Shown piece after piece: positions 25,891-37,627 of a stretch of 64,000 bases of DNA. The notes beneath the pieces were generated by a model that searched no databases, was not told the origin of the DNA, and was given only the letters and a program-made list of their open reading frames with translations. A program made the position numbers and the translations under genes. Where the stretch lies: positions 310,001 through 374,000 of the forward strand of contig JAESUZ010003110.1 in assembly GCA_017311185.1 (NCBI GenBank), written 5' to 3'. This stretch comes from Proteles cristata cristata (Eukaryota; Chordata; Mammalia; Carnivora; Hyaenidae). Every line of letters starts with the position of its first letter. Position 1 is the stretch's first letter.

Positions 25891-26600
25891 GAACCACGGA
25901 GGTCGGCCCATGAGCTAAAAAACCCATGCTGCTCCAGACCGCAGGGAGAACACTGGTCAGAAAAGCCAGCAGACTTAGGTTTTAATCAGCTTACACTTAT
26001 GAATTTGAGAATGAATTTATTCATTTGGAAAAAGTTACACTAAAGGCTTTCTCCACTCATGAGGTTGCTGCAAAGCTCAAACAACTTAGCAAATAGAACT
26101 GTGATAATTCTGCTCTACAGTCTGGTGATTTCTGTATGTGCCACTCTCACACACTAGGATCACACTGCTATGTTCATATAAAAGCCATGACGGACTTAGA
26201 AATGCAATTAGAGACCGCCCTGGAAAGTCTTTCGGTGCAGTGGTTCTCTAGGTCAGGCAGAAGTCACCTGTGGGCCTTTCCCGATTCTGATTTCTTCTCT
26301 TAAGAGGAATTTGTCAGAATGAGTTGTGTTCTCCAGAGGATTCTGAAACACCTTCTGGCTATGGATTCACCTTAGCATTGTGCTGTAAAGTATGCAAATT
26401 CAGAGTTAGCATATTCATACTGAAATCCTTTCTCAAATAAAAGACATACTGCCCACGAGACCTAGGGCAGCCACCTTTCTACAACACCTGCAGTGCTGCC
26501 TTACACAGTGTCTGTTCAATAAACCTTAGTTATTGCTTACAGCATCCCTGTGGGACTACTGACTTGAATTTCTTGGATGCAGTCAAAAGTAGCTATTCCA

Positions 26601-26822
26601 GGGGTGCCTGAGTGGCTCAGTCGGTTAAGCGTCTGATTTCCGCTCAGGTCACGATCTCCGGTTCGTGGGTTCGAGCCCCATGTTGGGTGTCGGGATCTGT
26701 GCTGACAGCTAGCTCAGAGCCTGGAGCCTGTTTCAGATTCTGTGTCTTACTCTCTCTCTGACCCTCCCCTGCTCATGCTGTCTCTCTCAGAAATAAACAA
26801 AACATTAAAAAAAATTTTTTTA
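26601..26822 (+). mobile_element. CAN-SINE
   Basis: It is flanked by AAGTAGCTATTCCAG on both sides. Has GACAGCTAGCTCAGAG. Confidence 0.96.
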
Positions 26823-27069
26823 AGTAGCTATTCCAGAGCTCTTGTTAGTTTGGTAACCGTAACAATGAAATTTGCTTCTCTGGATCTATCTCCATTTATT
26901 CTATTCTGGATGTATGAACCAAGACAGAACAGATTGGCTTCCTGTTTAACATAAGAGAGTTAATCCATCCCTAACGTCATTACAACAATTTAAACACTGG
27001 CCATACCACTCAGAAAACCACATTTTCCGGTAATCAAACTACGAAAGAATAGATGGTACAAAAAGGTTT

Positions 27070-27382
27070 GCATTTCAATAGAACTAGCTTTATTATATTA
27101 TTATTTTAAACAAAAAAAAAATGGTCTAAAAGCAAATGCAGATTACGGATCAAGGGATGGACATGACCTGGTACTTACAAAGGAGCTGCTGTGTCATAAA
27201 TGAAAACAGAATGTTAGGGAAACATAAGATCTCAGGTGCTGTCTGTTTGGATAACCTGGAGACGCAAGTTAACTGAAAGAAGGCGCTGTGCCAGCCGTCA
27301 GCAGGAACTGAGAATAAAGTGAAAGGAAACCACCAGCAGTTGCTTTTCTGGAGAACTATGTGCCGGCAGCACGGAACGGGCA
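27070..27382 (-). other. REXO2: REXO2 3' UTR with AATAAA poly(A) signal
   Basis: Downstream of the TGA on the minus strand the first good poly(A) hexamer is AATAAA at 27094-27089, in AT-rich sequence about 290 nt after the stop. This gives a 3' UTR of about 0.3 kb, plausible for REXO2. The exact cleavage site is a guess; no SINE interrupts the interval. Confidence 0.6.
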
Positions 27383-27512
27383 TCAACTCACGGTCTTCTC
27401 ATTTTCCCCATTTTCTATGATTTTCCTCTTCTTCTCATCTGTTTTCTTCTTGAAGATGTTATTCCGGTAAAACTGAAGCTCTTTGATGCTTTCGCTAATG
27501 TCATCCAGCGCC
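27383..27512 (-). CDS. REXO2: REXO2 coding exon 7 (ExoIII aspartate, C-terminus)
   Basis: This exon has 130 nt of coding sequence ending at TGA 27385-27383. It encodes the rest of Arg195, then [21 protein letters not shown] and the charged tail ending NEKTVS. D199 in ALDD is the last catalytic carboxylate. The acceptor is CGTAG. The exon continues into the 3' UTR. Confidence 0.96.
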
Positions 27513-30500
27513 CTACGAGCAAACACATCACGCTGAACTGAAATGTCCAGAGGAAATGAGCAATGGACTCAAGGACTTAAGAACAACAGGCACTACTGTA
27601 AAGGCCACTATCTGACATCATTAAGAAGGGGAACATTTTAATAAAGCAAATTTAAGGGTTATGTTTAAAAAATTTTGATTAAAAATGTTTTTTCTAAAAT
27701 ATATCAAATTATAAAGCCTCCCAAACCGCCCTAGAAGATGGTGAAGGGTTCCATTGGAAAAAAGAGCTCTGGGGTCAAGTAAGCTTAGAAAAAACTAGGT
27801 CAAATATTCCTCGTCTGAACCTCTTTGCAAAGCATTTAATGCACCAACACGTGCTGTCAATTTCCAAGGGGAGGCTGCACTGCGCACACAGCATTTCTAA
27901 AACCTAATCAACCACATTCGTGGAACACTCGTTAACAGCTCGTGGAACAAAGTCTGGGGAACACTGTGCAATACTTAACAACAGCCCTACACAAAACATA
28001 TACTGACATGCGCAAACATAACTCGTGACTCAGCCATCATACACATCGATCACCAGACAGCACCTAAGCATAAAAGAAGATCTACTTCCTCTCTAGTGAA
28101 GATTTATGCTATAACCAGGGGGCAGCCTGACTCCATCTAACAGCCTGTCCTCTCCAACACGCTGTTTCTCATCTGTTGCAGTGTGAGAAATCAGGTGACG
28201 AGATTATCAGAACAGTGTGCAGGTCAGTCAGTAAGCCCTGACTACAAACCAAGGGCCTCTTCTAGAGCATAAACTGCATGGACGTTAGAGCAGGCGTTTT
28301 ACGACGGTTATTGTGTCTGAGGTAAGAGTTTTGCTTTCTTCCCGGGTCTTGGATATACGGTGGAGAGCAGAAACCATCAAAAATACAGCCTCTGGCTAAA
28401 CCCATGTTGTGTACATCTTATCCACAACACTTAAATCCATAAAAGATCTTGAAACCCAAAGTACTTTTATGACTCGCTATGTGGCAAAACCTGGTTAATC
28501 TAGATAGGAGGCTATTTATACTCGTTAGTTAGGCTATTTGGTGCGAATGCCCATATGTTTTGCTGCAGAAGTATCCATGTGTTTGATCGTGGGATACTTC
28601 CTCCGACCTTGGTAGGCATGTTATAGAATAGTAAACATTACAGATACACTATTACCTTTCCAAAGCTTGAAAAATTCTGAAGTCTGAAAGACATCAAAAC
28701 CTATTTCAGATAAGGTAATCTAAACCCATGTGATTGTGCTGTAGTCCATGTAATCCCTCTCCCCAGGAAAACACTGGAATGCCAGACTCTTTAGAGCAGG
28801 GGCTTGGTCCTTCTGTTTGCCTAACTATGTGTGGCACAGAGTGGGGACTCCATAAATGAATGAACCAAAAGCTACCCTTAGAAGCCGGCTGCTAAATCCC
28901 CCATCAAGCTTGATGTTCCTCCTGAATGATGATAAAATTTTTTAAAAAATTGTTTTTAAAGAGCCAGTACAGGACACTAAACAAACAAGATCTTTACATT
29001 TCTTGTGTTTCTGTGCCTAAGTTTATAGACATAAAAGAAAGGATCTGAAAAACTAAAAAGTGTCAAAGTTAGGCTGTTAATACAACTGTCCACAAAGTGT
29101 TCTAATTAATTTCAAACAGCTACAAGTTCATGCTCTTGCTGAGAGGAATGTTAATACTGCTCATTACTAGAATGATTACAAATGGTTTGATCATACCTAC
29201 AAACTAAGCTATCCAAAGGCTTTAAAACTGCAGTAAAGACAGAAGATGCTACGTATCTCAGAATGGAAATACGAGAATCCTGACCAGAACTGCAGACAAT
29301 CTTAGCAAAAGAAAGCTGTCTTTATGCTGATAGACGTTTATTTTCCCTCCAAGACAACAACAGCAGAGAACAGACATTATTGTAGGCAGTCAGGAGTTCA
29401 AGAGTTATGTGCTTGTCAGCCAAGCTCTTGGAAGGACCCAAACTCACCTGTGAGAAGCAGCCTTCTTTGGTGCAAATTCATATTCTTCTGGATACCAGCG
29501 TCTATACACAGCAAAAACGGAACTCTCAAAGGAAACTGTCTCAAATATACTGGATAATTACCTCCTTCAAGCAATTTATTAACATGGGAAAAGGCATTTG
29601 GCTCAACTATCAAGTTGCCTCCTTGCCCGGGACTCTCTCTTCCACCCACTCTTCACCCTAGATGTTCTCTGTAGGCAAGCTCATCGGTGGCGGAGAGTCC
29701 CAGATTCACGCTATCCCAGCCCTCCCTCGTGGGTCTTGGACAGCCAGCCACCTGCTGGGACATCACCTATAAATCCCTCAGGTAACTTCTACTCAACATA
29801 TATAAAACCACACTATCCTCAAGGCCTCCCTTCTCCCATCCACTAAATCTGCTTTTCCTCCTGTCTTCCCCTTTATCTTTGCACAGCTCCATCATCTGCC
29901 TAACTGTCCAAACCAGAAAGAAACCCTAGAATCGCTTTACAGCTCTTCCTTTCCCCAGTCCTGGGTTCGTTCAAAACCGCACCAAGTGACGTTCTCAAGT
30001 ATCTATCTCCACACCCTTCTCTGCCACCCAAATGCCATTTCCCTAGCTCATTCTCCTCTCGCCAAGATGAGGCAAAAGTCTCCTTTCTGATCTCCCTCTT
30101 TTCTTGTCACCTTCTAATCAGAATGATCTAATCAATATCACTCATCCCTCTACTTTAACTTTTTAAAGGAACCCATCCCTTACAATGTGAGCCATCTTGG
30201 CAAGGCACACAAGTCCTTTGCAATTGGGCCTCACGTCCCACCTTTTCCAATCCTCACGCTTTGCGCTCCAGCATTAATGAACTATTTGTAATGTCTCACA
30301 TATATTTTGCCCATATCTTCCTGTGCCCCTATTTCTTCATTCTTCTGCCCATTCTATAGAATCCTCCCACCTCACTTACATGCCTAGAAAATGTCCACTC
30401 TTCTTTAGTACCAGCTTAAAAGCTATTTCCTATGCAAAGCTTTCCCCGACTTCCGATTCCTCAATCCAGCACATTTTGGGGCTCCTTCCTCCCATCTCCT

Positions 30501-33500
30501 TGATATTCTATATGCACGTTTCCATGACAGGAGTCATCACAGAGTATATTTGGAGGGTGTGTGCTTTACACATCTGTCACCCCACGAGACCCTAAACAAT
30601 TTAAAGGCTTTTCATCTGTGTGTTCCTAGCACACAGGCCAACGCGTGGCACAAAATGGGTGCTTGACACATTTTCTCGACTAATGAAATTTATACAGAAG
30701 ATTTTTGACATTGTTTCTCGCAATTCTCACCAGTCCAGAATCAATTAAGGAACTGTCCCAGCGAGAGAGGGATGAAGTTGCACACCCACCTGGCACCCTC
30801 AAGGTCTACAGTTCTCTTCAATTACTTTCCACAAGTTCTCAATTAAAACATGCTAAATGGGGCAATTCAATGGATCCTAAATATAGCCCTTACCTGCACA
30901 GTTCTTTAACAGTGCTCACATCAATTATTCTATAATGAAGATGTTTCATGAACTGGGGCATGTATTTGTCAAGAAACTTCTTATCTGCATGAACTGAATT
31001 TCCTAGAAAGACACGAAGCATACCGCATCTGTGTATTTCTAGCAATATACAACAGGATATAAAAATTCATTAACTGTTTTTGAAATGAAGATGATTTTTG
31101 TTTTTTTAATTCACACAATTCCTAAAAGCATCTCAAAATCACTAAATCAGGTTTGAGTGCATGTGATTAGGTTACAAGTGTAGGTTTCTGAGTACTTAGT
31201 CGAGCTCAAGGTAAATTTATTAACGGCCTCTCTCCGGACAAAAGGATAAATCTAACATTCTGCATACTTAATACACCAATCTATTTGTTATTTTTTTTGG
31301 ATCATACGAGATGTGCGAATTTCCTCCCGTGTCATGAAATCCACACTACTAACACTAAAAACTGAATCACATTAAGCAAATAAACCTTTATTCATATTCC
31401 GATTTTAACAAATCATATCCATATTCATGTTTCCATACAGTAATTTATATTAAAAACACTAAGTTTTAAATAAGTACTTAAAAATAGACACCAACGACAC
31501 TGGTTAGAGGGAGATTACATATACAACATATGCTCTCGTACTTAATGTCAAAACTTTTTAATAAAATTTAAAGAAAGTGTAAGTTATCACACCGATTTAC
31601 ATATACAAATGGAAATACATCTCCACAGACCATTAACTTTCCTCTGACAATGGCAGTCCTTTCAAAAATCCTAGAACTGGCCTGGTCTCTTTAAAAAGTC
31701 AAGGTTACATGGGGTGGGAGGTGGGGGGAAACAGGTAAACTCGTACATGAGTCTTGATTGAGTCCTGGTTCAAAAACGATTAGACACTTTCCACGTGGAC
31801 TAGATATCAAATGATGTTACTGAATTATTTTTAATTACCTTCAACGTGATAATGACACTGTGCTACCTAAGAAAATGTCCTCATTCTTAGGAAACGCTTA
31901 ATGAAGTACTTAGAAATGAGGTGTCAGAATGCCTGCAATTTACTTTCAAATGTCCAAACCATACATGGCACAAGGTTAACCATCACTAAAATCCAACTTT
32001 CCTGCACATATGAAATTTTCCATAATAAAAATATAAGGGAAAATTTTATTGAGTAAGTCTGTGTACCCCAGGTCTCATGTTGGGTTTCAAGGGCATTTTT
32101 CCAATACTCATGTTATAACGAACACGAGGAAAACAGAACACAAAATTAAGGTGTACACTCTAAATCAGGGTATGTGGAAGGCATGACGGTCTTAGTGGGT
32201 CTCTTTGGAACCGCGGTCTCTTGAACTACCACAACGGAAGACTATCTACGAGATACACATAGGATTGGATTTTACCTGCAAGCGGACAGAGCCCCGGAGG
32301 AGTCTGCTGTCGTACAAAGGACAGAAATTCATACTCTGCCCGCTGCAATGTCATTGTACTCTCCTTCACTGCCTTGGTTAGACCAGACTGCAAGAGAGAA
32401 TCCCCAGCCCCCACCAGAAACACATCAAGTCAGTTTTCAAAGGCATCCAGAAATGAAACTTCACTTCTAAAATGGGCAAATATAACCACAGATGGACTAT
32501 TCGTAAAGCTCAAGTTCAAAGTGAAACTCCCATCCTTGCACTGATTTTTTTTTTTTCCTTAAAGAATCCAGGTCAAAAAGGCTATGTTCCTGATTGTTAA
32601 TAGCTTTTCCACACAGTCAGAAAAGACGGTGCTCAAAGTCCGAGGACAGAAGCTCTGGGAAGAGACAATTACGAACAGGAGAGCAGCATTCCCCCTTTCC
32701 TGAAAGTTGATGTCTAACCTTATCCAAAAGACTGACTTGAGCAATACTTGACAATCCGCAATGCGCTCGCGACAGACTGAATGCAGGAGAGGAAAAGAGA
32801 GAACATTCAGGAGAAGATGATCTCAAGAGGTCCCAAAGATGACAGGTAAACAAGCAAGTGGTCTCCCAGGCTTGCCAAGCAATCTTCCTCTAACCCTTTT
32901 TAAAATGCCATCCAACGATGGCATAGGATTCAGATGTGGGAGCAACGCACTTGTCACTGATCCCCAAAGCAGCACTCCTGTTATTTTGGTAATGTTACCT
33001 TCCCATGATGCTCCTTACACCAATCTGACATGCTGTCCAGTAACTCATCTGGCTGTTTTATAATCAGGTTAGGACCCTGTGGATGGGAAAAGCCATTAGT
33101 CATCCAGAATCAACAGGGATAATAACCTTGGTGTCTGAGGGCAAGTTTCACCTACTGTGAGGATTAAATATATAGACAGCGGAGAAAGAGATGAGGGCCC
33201 TTTGTTATCTCTGTAAGTGGTCCTCATTCATTCCAGCACTGTTTGTGATGGGGAAAAGGGATGAACACACACGCGCGCACACACCCCTCTGAAAAGTGAA
33301 ATGCTTAAGAAGAAGATACTAGTTGTCTATCAAGGGTCAGCAAACCCAGCCCTAGCCTTTGGCTTTTTTTTTTTTAAGCCAGAGAGCTAAGAATGATTTT
33401 TTTTTTTTAATACTGTAAAGAGTTGTAAAACATGGGGTGCCTTCTACCCCCCATGGGGAACATGGGGAACCGGCTCCATCGGTTAAGTGTCCGACTTCGG

Positions 33501-36500
33501 CTCAGGTCATGATCTCACAGTTCATGGATTTGAGCCCCGCATTGGGCTCTGTGCTGACAGCTAGCTCAGAGCCTGGAACCTGCTTCGGGTTCTGTGTCTC
33601 CCTCTCTCTCTCTCTCTGACCCGCCCCTGCTCACGCAGTCTCTCTGTCTCTCTCTCTCTCTCAGAAACAAATAAAACATTACAAAAATTGAAGAGTTGCA
33701 AAATAAAGAAACATGTGACAGGCAGGTGGCACTCGGAGCCTAAAATATTTACTATTCAGTCTTTTTTTAAAAAGCTGGCCAACCTTTAATTAGGAGTTCA
33801 TTTTGGAAAGTGTCCATACTGCCAAGAGAAAGAAGCAAATTGCACAACAGTATATGTGCGCATGTGATCTCATCTACACTGGATAATAAATAAATAAAAA
33901 CACACACATTTGTATATGCATACAAAGTATCAAGAGAGTACACAGCCTTTGGGGAGCAGGATGTAGCAGCAGAGCAGGGCAAAAAAACGAAAAGCTGACT
34001 ACACACACACTTTGGATCAAGTTACACTGTTTAATTTTAATGCTATTTTTACATCAAAAAGTTAAAAGGTAACTGGTAACATGGTGGGGAGGGGGGAGGA
34101 CAGTGGCCCTCAAATTCTCCATTCCATTTACCAGAACATTCAACCTCAGTGTCTCAGGCAGAGTGCCAGCAGTAACCGCAGCCTGACCTGTGGCTTTCAA
34201 ACTTGTCCTCCTGGCCTTCCTTTCTTCTGCACGAGGGAGATAACACACCGGCCCCCTTCCCAAAAAGGGCTGTTCCACAGGATAAAAAAATTACCGATAT
34301 CAAAGTTCTTGAACTTTTTGGAAGAAAAGTACTCTATGAATCCTGGGTATTATTACTACTAAGGTGGTAAAAGTAGTTTGCAATCCGAGAGAAAAGGCTA
34401 GAATGTGACTGATTTGACACCTTACAACTAACAAGGACTTTCAGCCAAACAAGAAAATTGGTAAAGGCCATCTCCAAGCAGCAAAAAATCCGCTGATTAT
34501 ATATCTTAAAACACACATAACAAAATAAACAAAAAAGCCCTTATACTGTTAAAAAAAAAAGGAAAAAACAAAAAGCCTAAAACAAACAAAAAACAATTCT
34601 AACAAACTCTGCTGGGAAAAGCAAACTATTAATCTAGTTTGCTAATCTAACTTATTTCTAGGGCCCGGCTGGCACACTGCAGGCGATGCAGAAAAATTTT
34701 CAGGGTAGGATGTTTGTTCTTCTACCAGCATAAAACTTTTCCCCAGACTCATATACAAGAATAAAACATATTTTCCACAGAAATGACACTGAAGTGAGTG
34801 CCAACAGCCTGTAAGTTTTTTTTTTTGTTTGTTTGTTTTTTTACATTTTTATCCTCATCTGACTGAGTCTATTTACAAACGCCACACTCATCTGCAGCTG
34901 TGTGAATACAGACCCAAATTTCCTCCAGGGTACGTATTAACTAACTGGTCCATTAAACTGTCAGTATTTCACATTATATCAACAGGCTAAGGGAAAAACT
35001 CTGCTTCGGCCAAGGGCAAGGAGGGCTGACAAAATAAAGACACTTCTCTTCACTATTCATCTGCAGTAAATTCCAAGCGACAAAAAAAAAAAAGAAAAAG
35101 AAAAAAAAACAACCAAACCCAAAACACAGAACTGTATTTATATAAAGTTTAAAAAAAAAAAAAAAAGAGCTAGTTGTTATGATGAGAAACACAAAGTCTC
35201 ATGATTCTCCTCCAGCTGATGTATCAAGAGGTGCTCCAGGATGGATGCCTGGTACTCCACAAAAGTAGCAATTCATCTCGAAATGCCTTCTCCCATCTCT
35301 TATCTACCAAGACAAGTAGAGGTCTTACTGAAGACTGCTGAAATTTATCCAATGTCAGTAGCACATCACTGCTACCCTCCAGGAACAGATTTTAATGGGA
35401 CCACCTTGTCTGCAAACATCCCTACTGCATTGCTAGAGTTTCTTACTGCCTCTGAAACTGCTGACAATAGGAGACCGGGGGTCAATTCAAGACCACGGAT
35501 TTCACCGTCTACCAATCAGAGGCTCTCCCCCACACCTTCTTAAATGCTTCACAAGTGGCCAAAGGGCAACAGGTGTGTTGTTTTGCTTAATGTGTCAGTG
35601 AAATGCAGCATGTTAAAGCCTTAATTATGCCCAATATATCAACAGAATACTCTGGTTTTGCATCACCAGGAATTCTAAAATCTTAATACAGATCTAGGCA
35701 ATCACACATCCTAGTGGAGAAGGCAGAAACTGGACATTGAGACTCAAGTTAAAATCAAGGTGATGATATAAAGATGTCAGTGTTGGCATGAGTCACCAAT
35801 CCTGATGAGACCACAGCTGGCTGGCTGGTTGGTTACAAGTGCTTTACTTAAATTGCCTGGGTGAAATTCCTGGCTTCCCCAATAACAAGCCAGATGGCCT
35901 CGGGCAAATCACCCAAGATGTCTGACAAAATATCCCCCTCTAGAAAATGAGTGTAACCACCTACCTCACAGTCGCCGTGAGGACTGAGAGTGCTTATGTG
36001 TAAAGCACTTAGAACTTAGGGGCTCAGTAAACGAGAGCATTTATGTTTGTCATTTGGGGCACGGATTATTGAGAAGTAACTAGGTTGTGAGATAGTCTAC
36101 TTTGGTTTTAGAACCAACCCTTCCCATGACTTAGCACATTACTTTGGAACTTAACCTATACGGGCCTCAGGTTTCCTACTTTTTACATAAAGAGATGGGG
36201 GAAAAACGACTTAGATTTCCAATACACTCTAAGTAGTATGATTGTATTACACGGCATCACCTACTTCAGCCAAAATGTTGAGATCAGAGTCAGTTATCAG
36301 ACAGGCCATCTCAATAATCTGGTCCTTCTCAATGTCCAATCCTGTCATCTGCAATCAAAAGTGAACATGTAACACACACACAACCATCTCATTATTTTAC
36401 CCAATTTTATTTAACTGGAATTCCCCCAAGCATATTCCATTTATCTCCCACAGCCAGGATAAAAAGAGACAATGATGCTTCCCAGGCAAGCCCTCCAGGC

Positions 36501-37505
36501 ACTAAACATGAGTCATTTATTCAATAAATATTTACCAAGGGCCTGCTATATGTCAGGCACCCCAGTTCTGTAGGACAGATGCAAAGTCAGCAAAATCGAG
36601 TGCTGACACCATTCAATTTGGTCAAGAGTTAAACAACTCACATCACTACATCTCCGCAGCTTACAAAGTTTTCCTATTAATTACACCGCTTGCTCTTGAC
36701 CACGATCTAATGGAGACAGCACGGTTATTACCACCACCAGCCCCCATTTCATATGTAAGAAAACTCAGGTTCAACGGAGGAGTCCTCGGCCTGGGTTTGG
36801 AAACCCTAAAGGGATCAGAAGTAGGTTCTAGCTCCAACTCAGAACCTAACAGCATGACCTTGAAAGGAGACGAATTCGCTCTCTGGGCCTCAGTTTTCTC
36901 GCTTATGGAACGAGAGGTAAGGCTGAGTCATCTCCGGAGTCCCGTCCAGCTCGAACCACCTAGGGTCCCGTAAGGCTGCGGAAGGGGAGTCTGGAGTCTG
37001 GCACAGCCGCTGCCCCAACACCCCCCACCCCGCCCCGGTGACCCTAAGCCCAGAGGGACCAAGGCGTAAGGGAGGTCCACACCCGAGCGGAGTTCAGGGG
37101 GATGGGGTGGGGTGGGGTTGGTGCAGCCATATGGATGACTCTAACCTTTTGAAAAGAAGCCCCACAAGTCCACCACAGTCCCACACAGCCGCAGGAGTCC
37201 AGCCTGCCGACCTGCCCCGCGCGGCCCGCAGCCCGGCGGCGCTCACCTGCCACACCTGAGACCCAGAGACCGGCCGCGGGCCGCGGGCCGGCTCAGCTGC
37301 TCCGTCTACGCGCCGAACCCCACTCGCCTGCCCTCACCCTCCCGCCGACCGCACTCACCTCCAGGTCCACCCAAACCATCCGCTGAGCCATGCTCTCCCC
37401 TGCCGCCATGGCTGCGCCACCTTCGCGGACACCCCGCGCCCCGAACTGCCCGCGACTCCCACCCACACCTCGCAACAGCCTGGAGCCCAGGGAGCCGCCT
37501 AGCAT
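27383..37505 (-). CDS. REXO2: REXO2, oligoribonuclease, complete split gene (7 coding exons)
   Basis: REXO2 is a DEDDh 3'-5' exoribonuclease that degrades very short RNAs (nanoRNAs, dinucleotides) in mitochondria and in the cytosol/nucleus. Coding exons read 37505-37359, 36348-36265, 33076-32999, 32387-32276, 31002-30894, 29501-29448 and 27512-27383. They sum to 714 nt, giving 237 residues plus a TGA stop, the length I recall for human REXO2. Every intron is GT-AG and the phases join without shifts. The catalytic set is present: D47 and E49 (VWVDLE), D147 (VHADKK), H194 (AASH) and D199 (ALDD). The N-terminus ([13 protein letters not shown]) is Arg-rich without acids for over 20 residues, as in a mitochondrial presequence. 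An internal Met33 would give a form without it. The C-terminus is a lysine-rich tail ending NEKTVS. No disabling change was seen. The symbol rests on recalled family sequence, not on a search. Confidence 0.97.
29448..29501 (-). CDS. REXO2: REXO2 coding exon 6 (ExoIII histidine)
   Basis: This exon is 54 nt, encoding the end of Arg177, then [17 protein letters not shown] (178-194) and two bases of Arg195. H194 is the general base that defines the DEDDh subclass. The acceptor is TTATAG shifted by one base (TATAG before ACG) and the donor GTGAGT. Confidence 0.95.
29850..30670 (-). mobile_element. L2-like LINE remnant in REXO2 intron 5
   Basis: This is a pyrimidine-rich, C-rich stretch with TCTAATCAGAATGATCTAAT and AAGCTTTCCCCGACTTCC. 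These phrases resemble the reverse complement of L2 3' sequence. It is ancient and non-coding, although a few chance frames cross it. Confidence 0.5.
30894..31002 (-). CDS. REXO2: REXO2 coding exon 5 (ExoII aspartate)
   Basis: This exon is 109 nt. It completes Gly141, then encodes residues 142-176 and two bases of Arg177. It reads [14 protein letters not shown] and later [13 protein letters not shown]147 in HADKK is the ExoII metal ligand. I recall Glu rather than Ala at residue 146 in human, next to the catalytic Asp. The acceptor is TTCTAG and the donor GTAAGG. Confidence 0.95.
31915..32045 (+). mobile_element. Old repeat, probably an L1 3' end
   Basis: The ending ATGAAATTTTCCATAATAAA is characteristic of old L1M 3' termini. 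It lies in REXO2 intron 4. Confidence 0.45.
32276..32387 (-). CDS. REXO2: REXO2 coding exon 4
   Basis: This exon is 112 nt, encoding residues 104-140 plus the first base of Gly141 ([10 protein letters not shown] to PGLCPLA). The acceptor is TTGCAG and the donor GTAAAA. The last bases run into the ExoII strand that leads to catalytic D147 in the next exon. Confidence 0.95.
32999..33076 (-). CDS. REXO2: REXO2 coding exon 3
   Basis: This exon is 78 nt, phase 0, encoding residues 78-103 ([13 protein letters not shown] to CKEHHGK). The acceptor is CCACAG and the donor GTAACA. It forms part of the exonuclease core between motifs ExoI and ExoII. Confidence 0.95.
33338..33790. mobile_element. Possible hAT-type MITE split by a SINE
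   Basis: The left side reads AGGGTCAGCAAACCCAG and the right side GCTGGCCAACCTTT, a loose inverted pair. CTAAAATATTTACTAT is inside, as in the common hAT-Charlie-derived repeat. It is interrupted by the SINE at 33434-33687. It lies in REXO2 intron 2. Confidence 0.5.
33434..33687 (+). mobile_element. CAN-SINE with rearranged head, REXO2 intron 2
   Basis: The body from ATCGGTTAAGTGTCCGACTT onward is normal. The first 45 bp are replaced by a C/G-run segment (TTCTACCCCCCATGGGG). The flanks AAGAGTTGTAAAA and AAGAGTTGCAAAA still mark its duplication. Confidence 0.92.
35845..36055 (+). mobile_element. MIR element in REXO2 intron 2
   Basis: This runs in MIR order: GGCCTCGGGCAAATCACCCA, a TAGAAAATGAG segment, ACCTACCTCACAGTCGCCGT, GAGGACTGAGAG and TGTAAAGCACTTAGAAC. 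Confidence 0.75.
36265..36348 (-). CDS. REXO2: REXO2 coding exon 2
   Basis: This exon is 84 nt, phase 0 on both sides, encoding residues 50-77 from MTGLDIEKD to NILAE. The acceptor is TTGCAG and the donor GTAGGT. It completes the ExoI motif region (DLE-MTGLD) of the DEDDh fold. The next exon starts GGT, so the donor immediately after GAA is the one that keeps frame. Confidence 0.96.
36712..36925. mobile_element. MIR pieces near REXO2 exon 2
   Basis: CCCATTTCATATGTAAGAAA and ACTCAGGTTC look like a minus-strand MIR core. GCATGACCTTGAAAGGAGAC and GGGCCTCAGTTTTCTCGC look like a plus-strand MIR just after it. Confidence 0.5.
37359..37505 (-). CDS. REXO2: REXO2 coding exon 1 (presequence, ExoI motif start)
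   Basis: This exon has 49 codons from ATG 37505-37503 to DLE, followed by the donor GTGAGT. A GTG lies directly upstream, so the ATG is the natural start; the base at -3 is G. It carries the presumed mitochondrial presequence (residues 1 to about 25), the alternative start Met33 and Met39, and catalytic D47 and E49. It is GC-rich and lies inside the CpG island. Confidence 0.96.
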
Positions 37506-37548
37506 CACCCGGCACGAGCCGCCACGGCCCCAACCTCTCAGCCGGCGC

Positions 37549-37562
37549 TGGCGCAGGCGCGA
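37549..37562. promoter_or_regulatory. NRF1-like motif
   Basis: GCGCAGGCGC at 37551-37560 fits the palindromic NRF1 core (GCGCAnGCGC). It is about 45 bp upstream of the REXO2 ATG. NRF1 commonly drives genes for mitochondrial proteins, which suits REXO2. This is motif evidence only. Confidence 0.5.
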
Positions 37563-37607
37563 TGGTCGCTAAACGTCGCAAACCCGCGGGGAGGCGCAGG
37601 AGCAAAA

Positions 37608-37627
37608 ACCACAAGTCCCAGCATGCA
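37608..37627 (+). promoter_or_regulatory. ZNF143/THAP11-type motif
   Basis: The 20-nt segment contains CCACAAGTCCCAGCATGCA, close to the known ZNF143 (SBS1) consensus ACTACAAnTCCCAGmATGC. It lies about 105 bp upstream of the REXO2 ATG, where such motifs usually sit near start sites of CpG-island promoters. Binding is inferred from the motif only. Confidence 0.6.

Larger units (their letters stand above)
23597..27069. other. Intergenic sequence downstream of REXO2
   Basis: Apart from a LINE-like scrap, one MIR and one SINE, listed separately, this is unique-looking sequence with no supported gene. Any next gene lies left of these repeats or outside the window. Confidence 0.6.

Noticed and set aside
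29416..29661. Frames overlapping REXO2 exon 6 on both strands
   Set aside because: They run across the exon-intron boundary in other frames; only the 54-nt exon matches REXO2.
36259..36268. Apparent shifted donor at the end of REXO2 exon 2 that would add a Val codon
   Set aside because: Exon 3 begins GGT after CCACAG, so splitting directly after GAA with donor GTAGGT restores the expected protein with no insertion.
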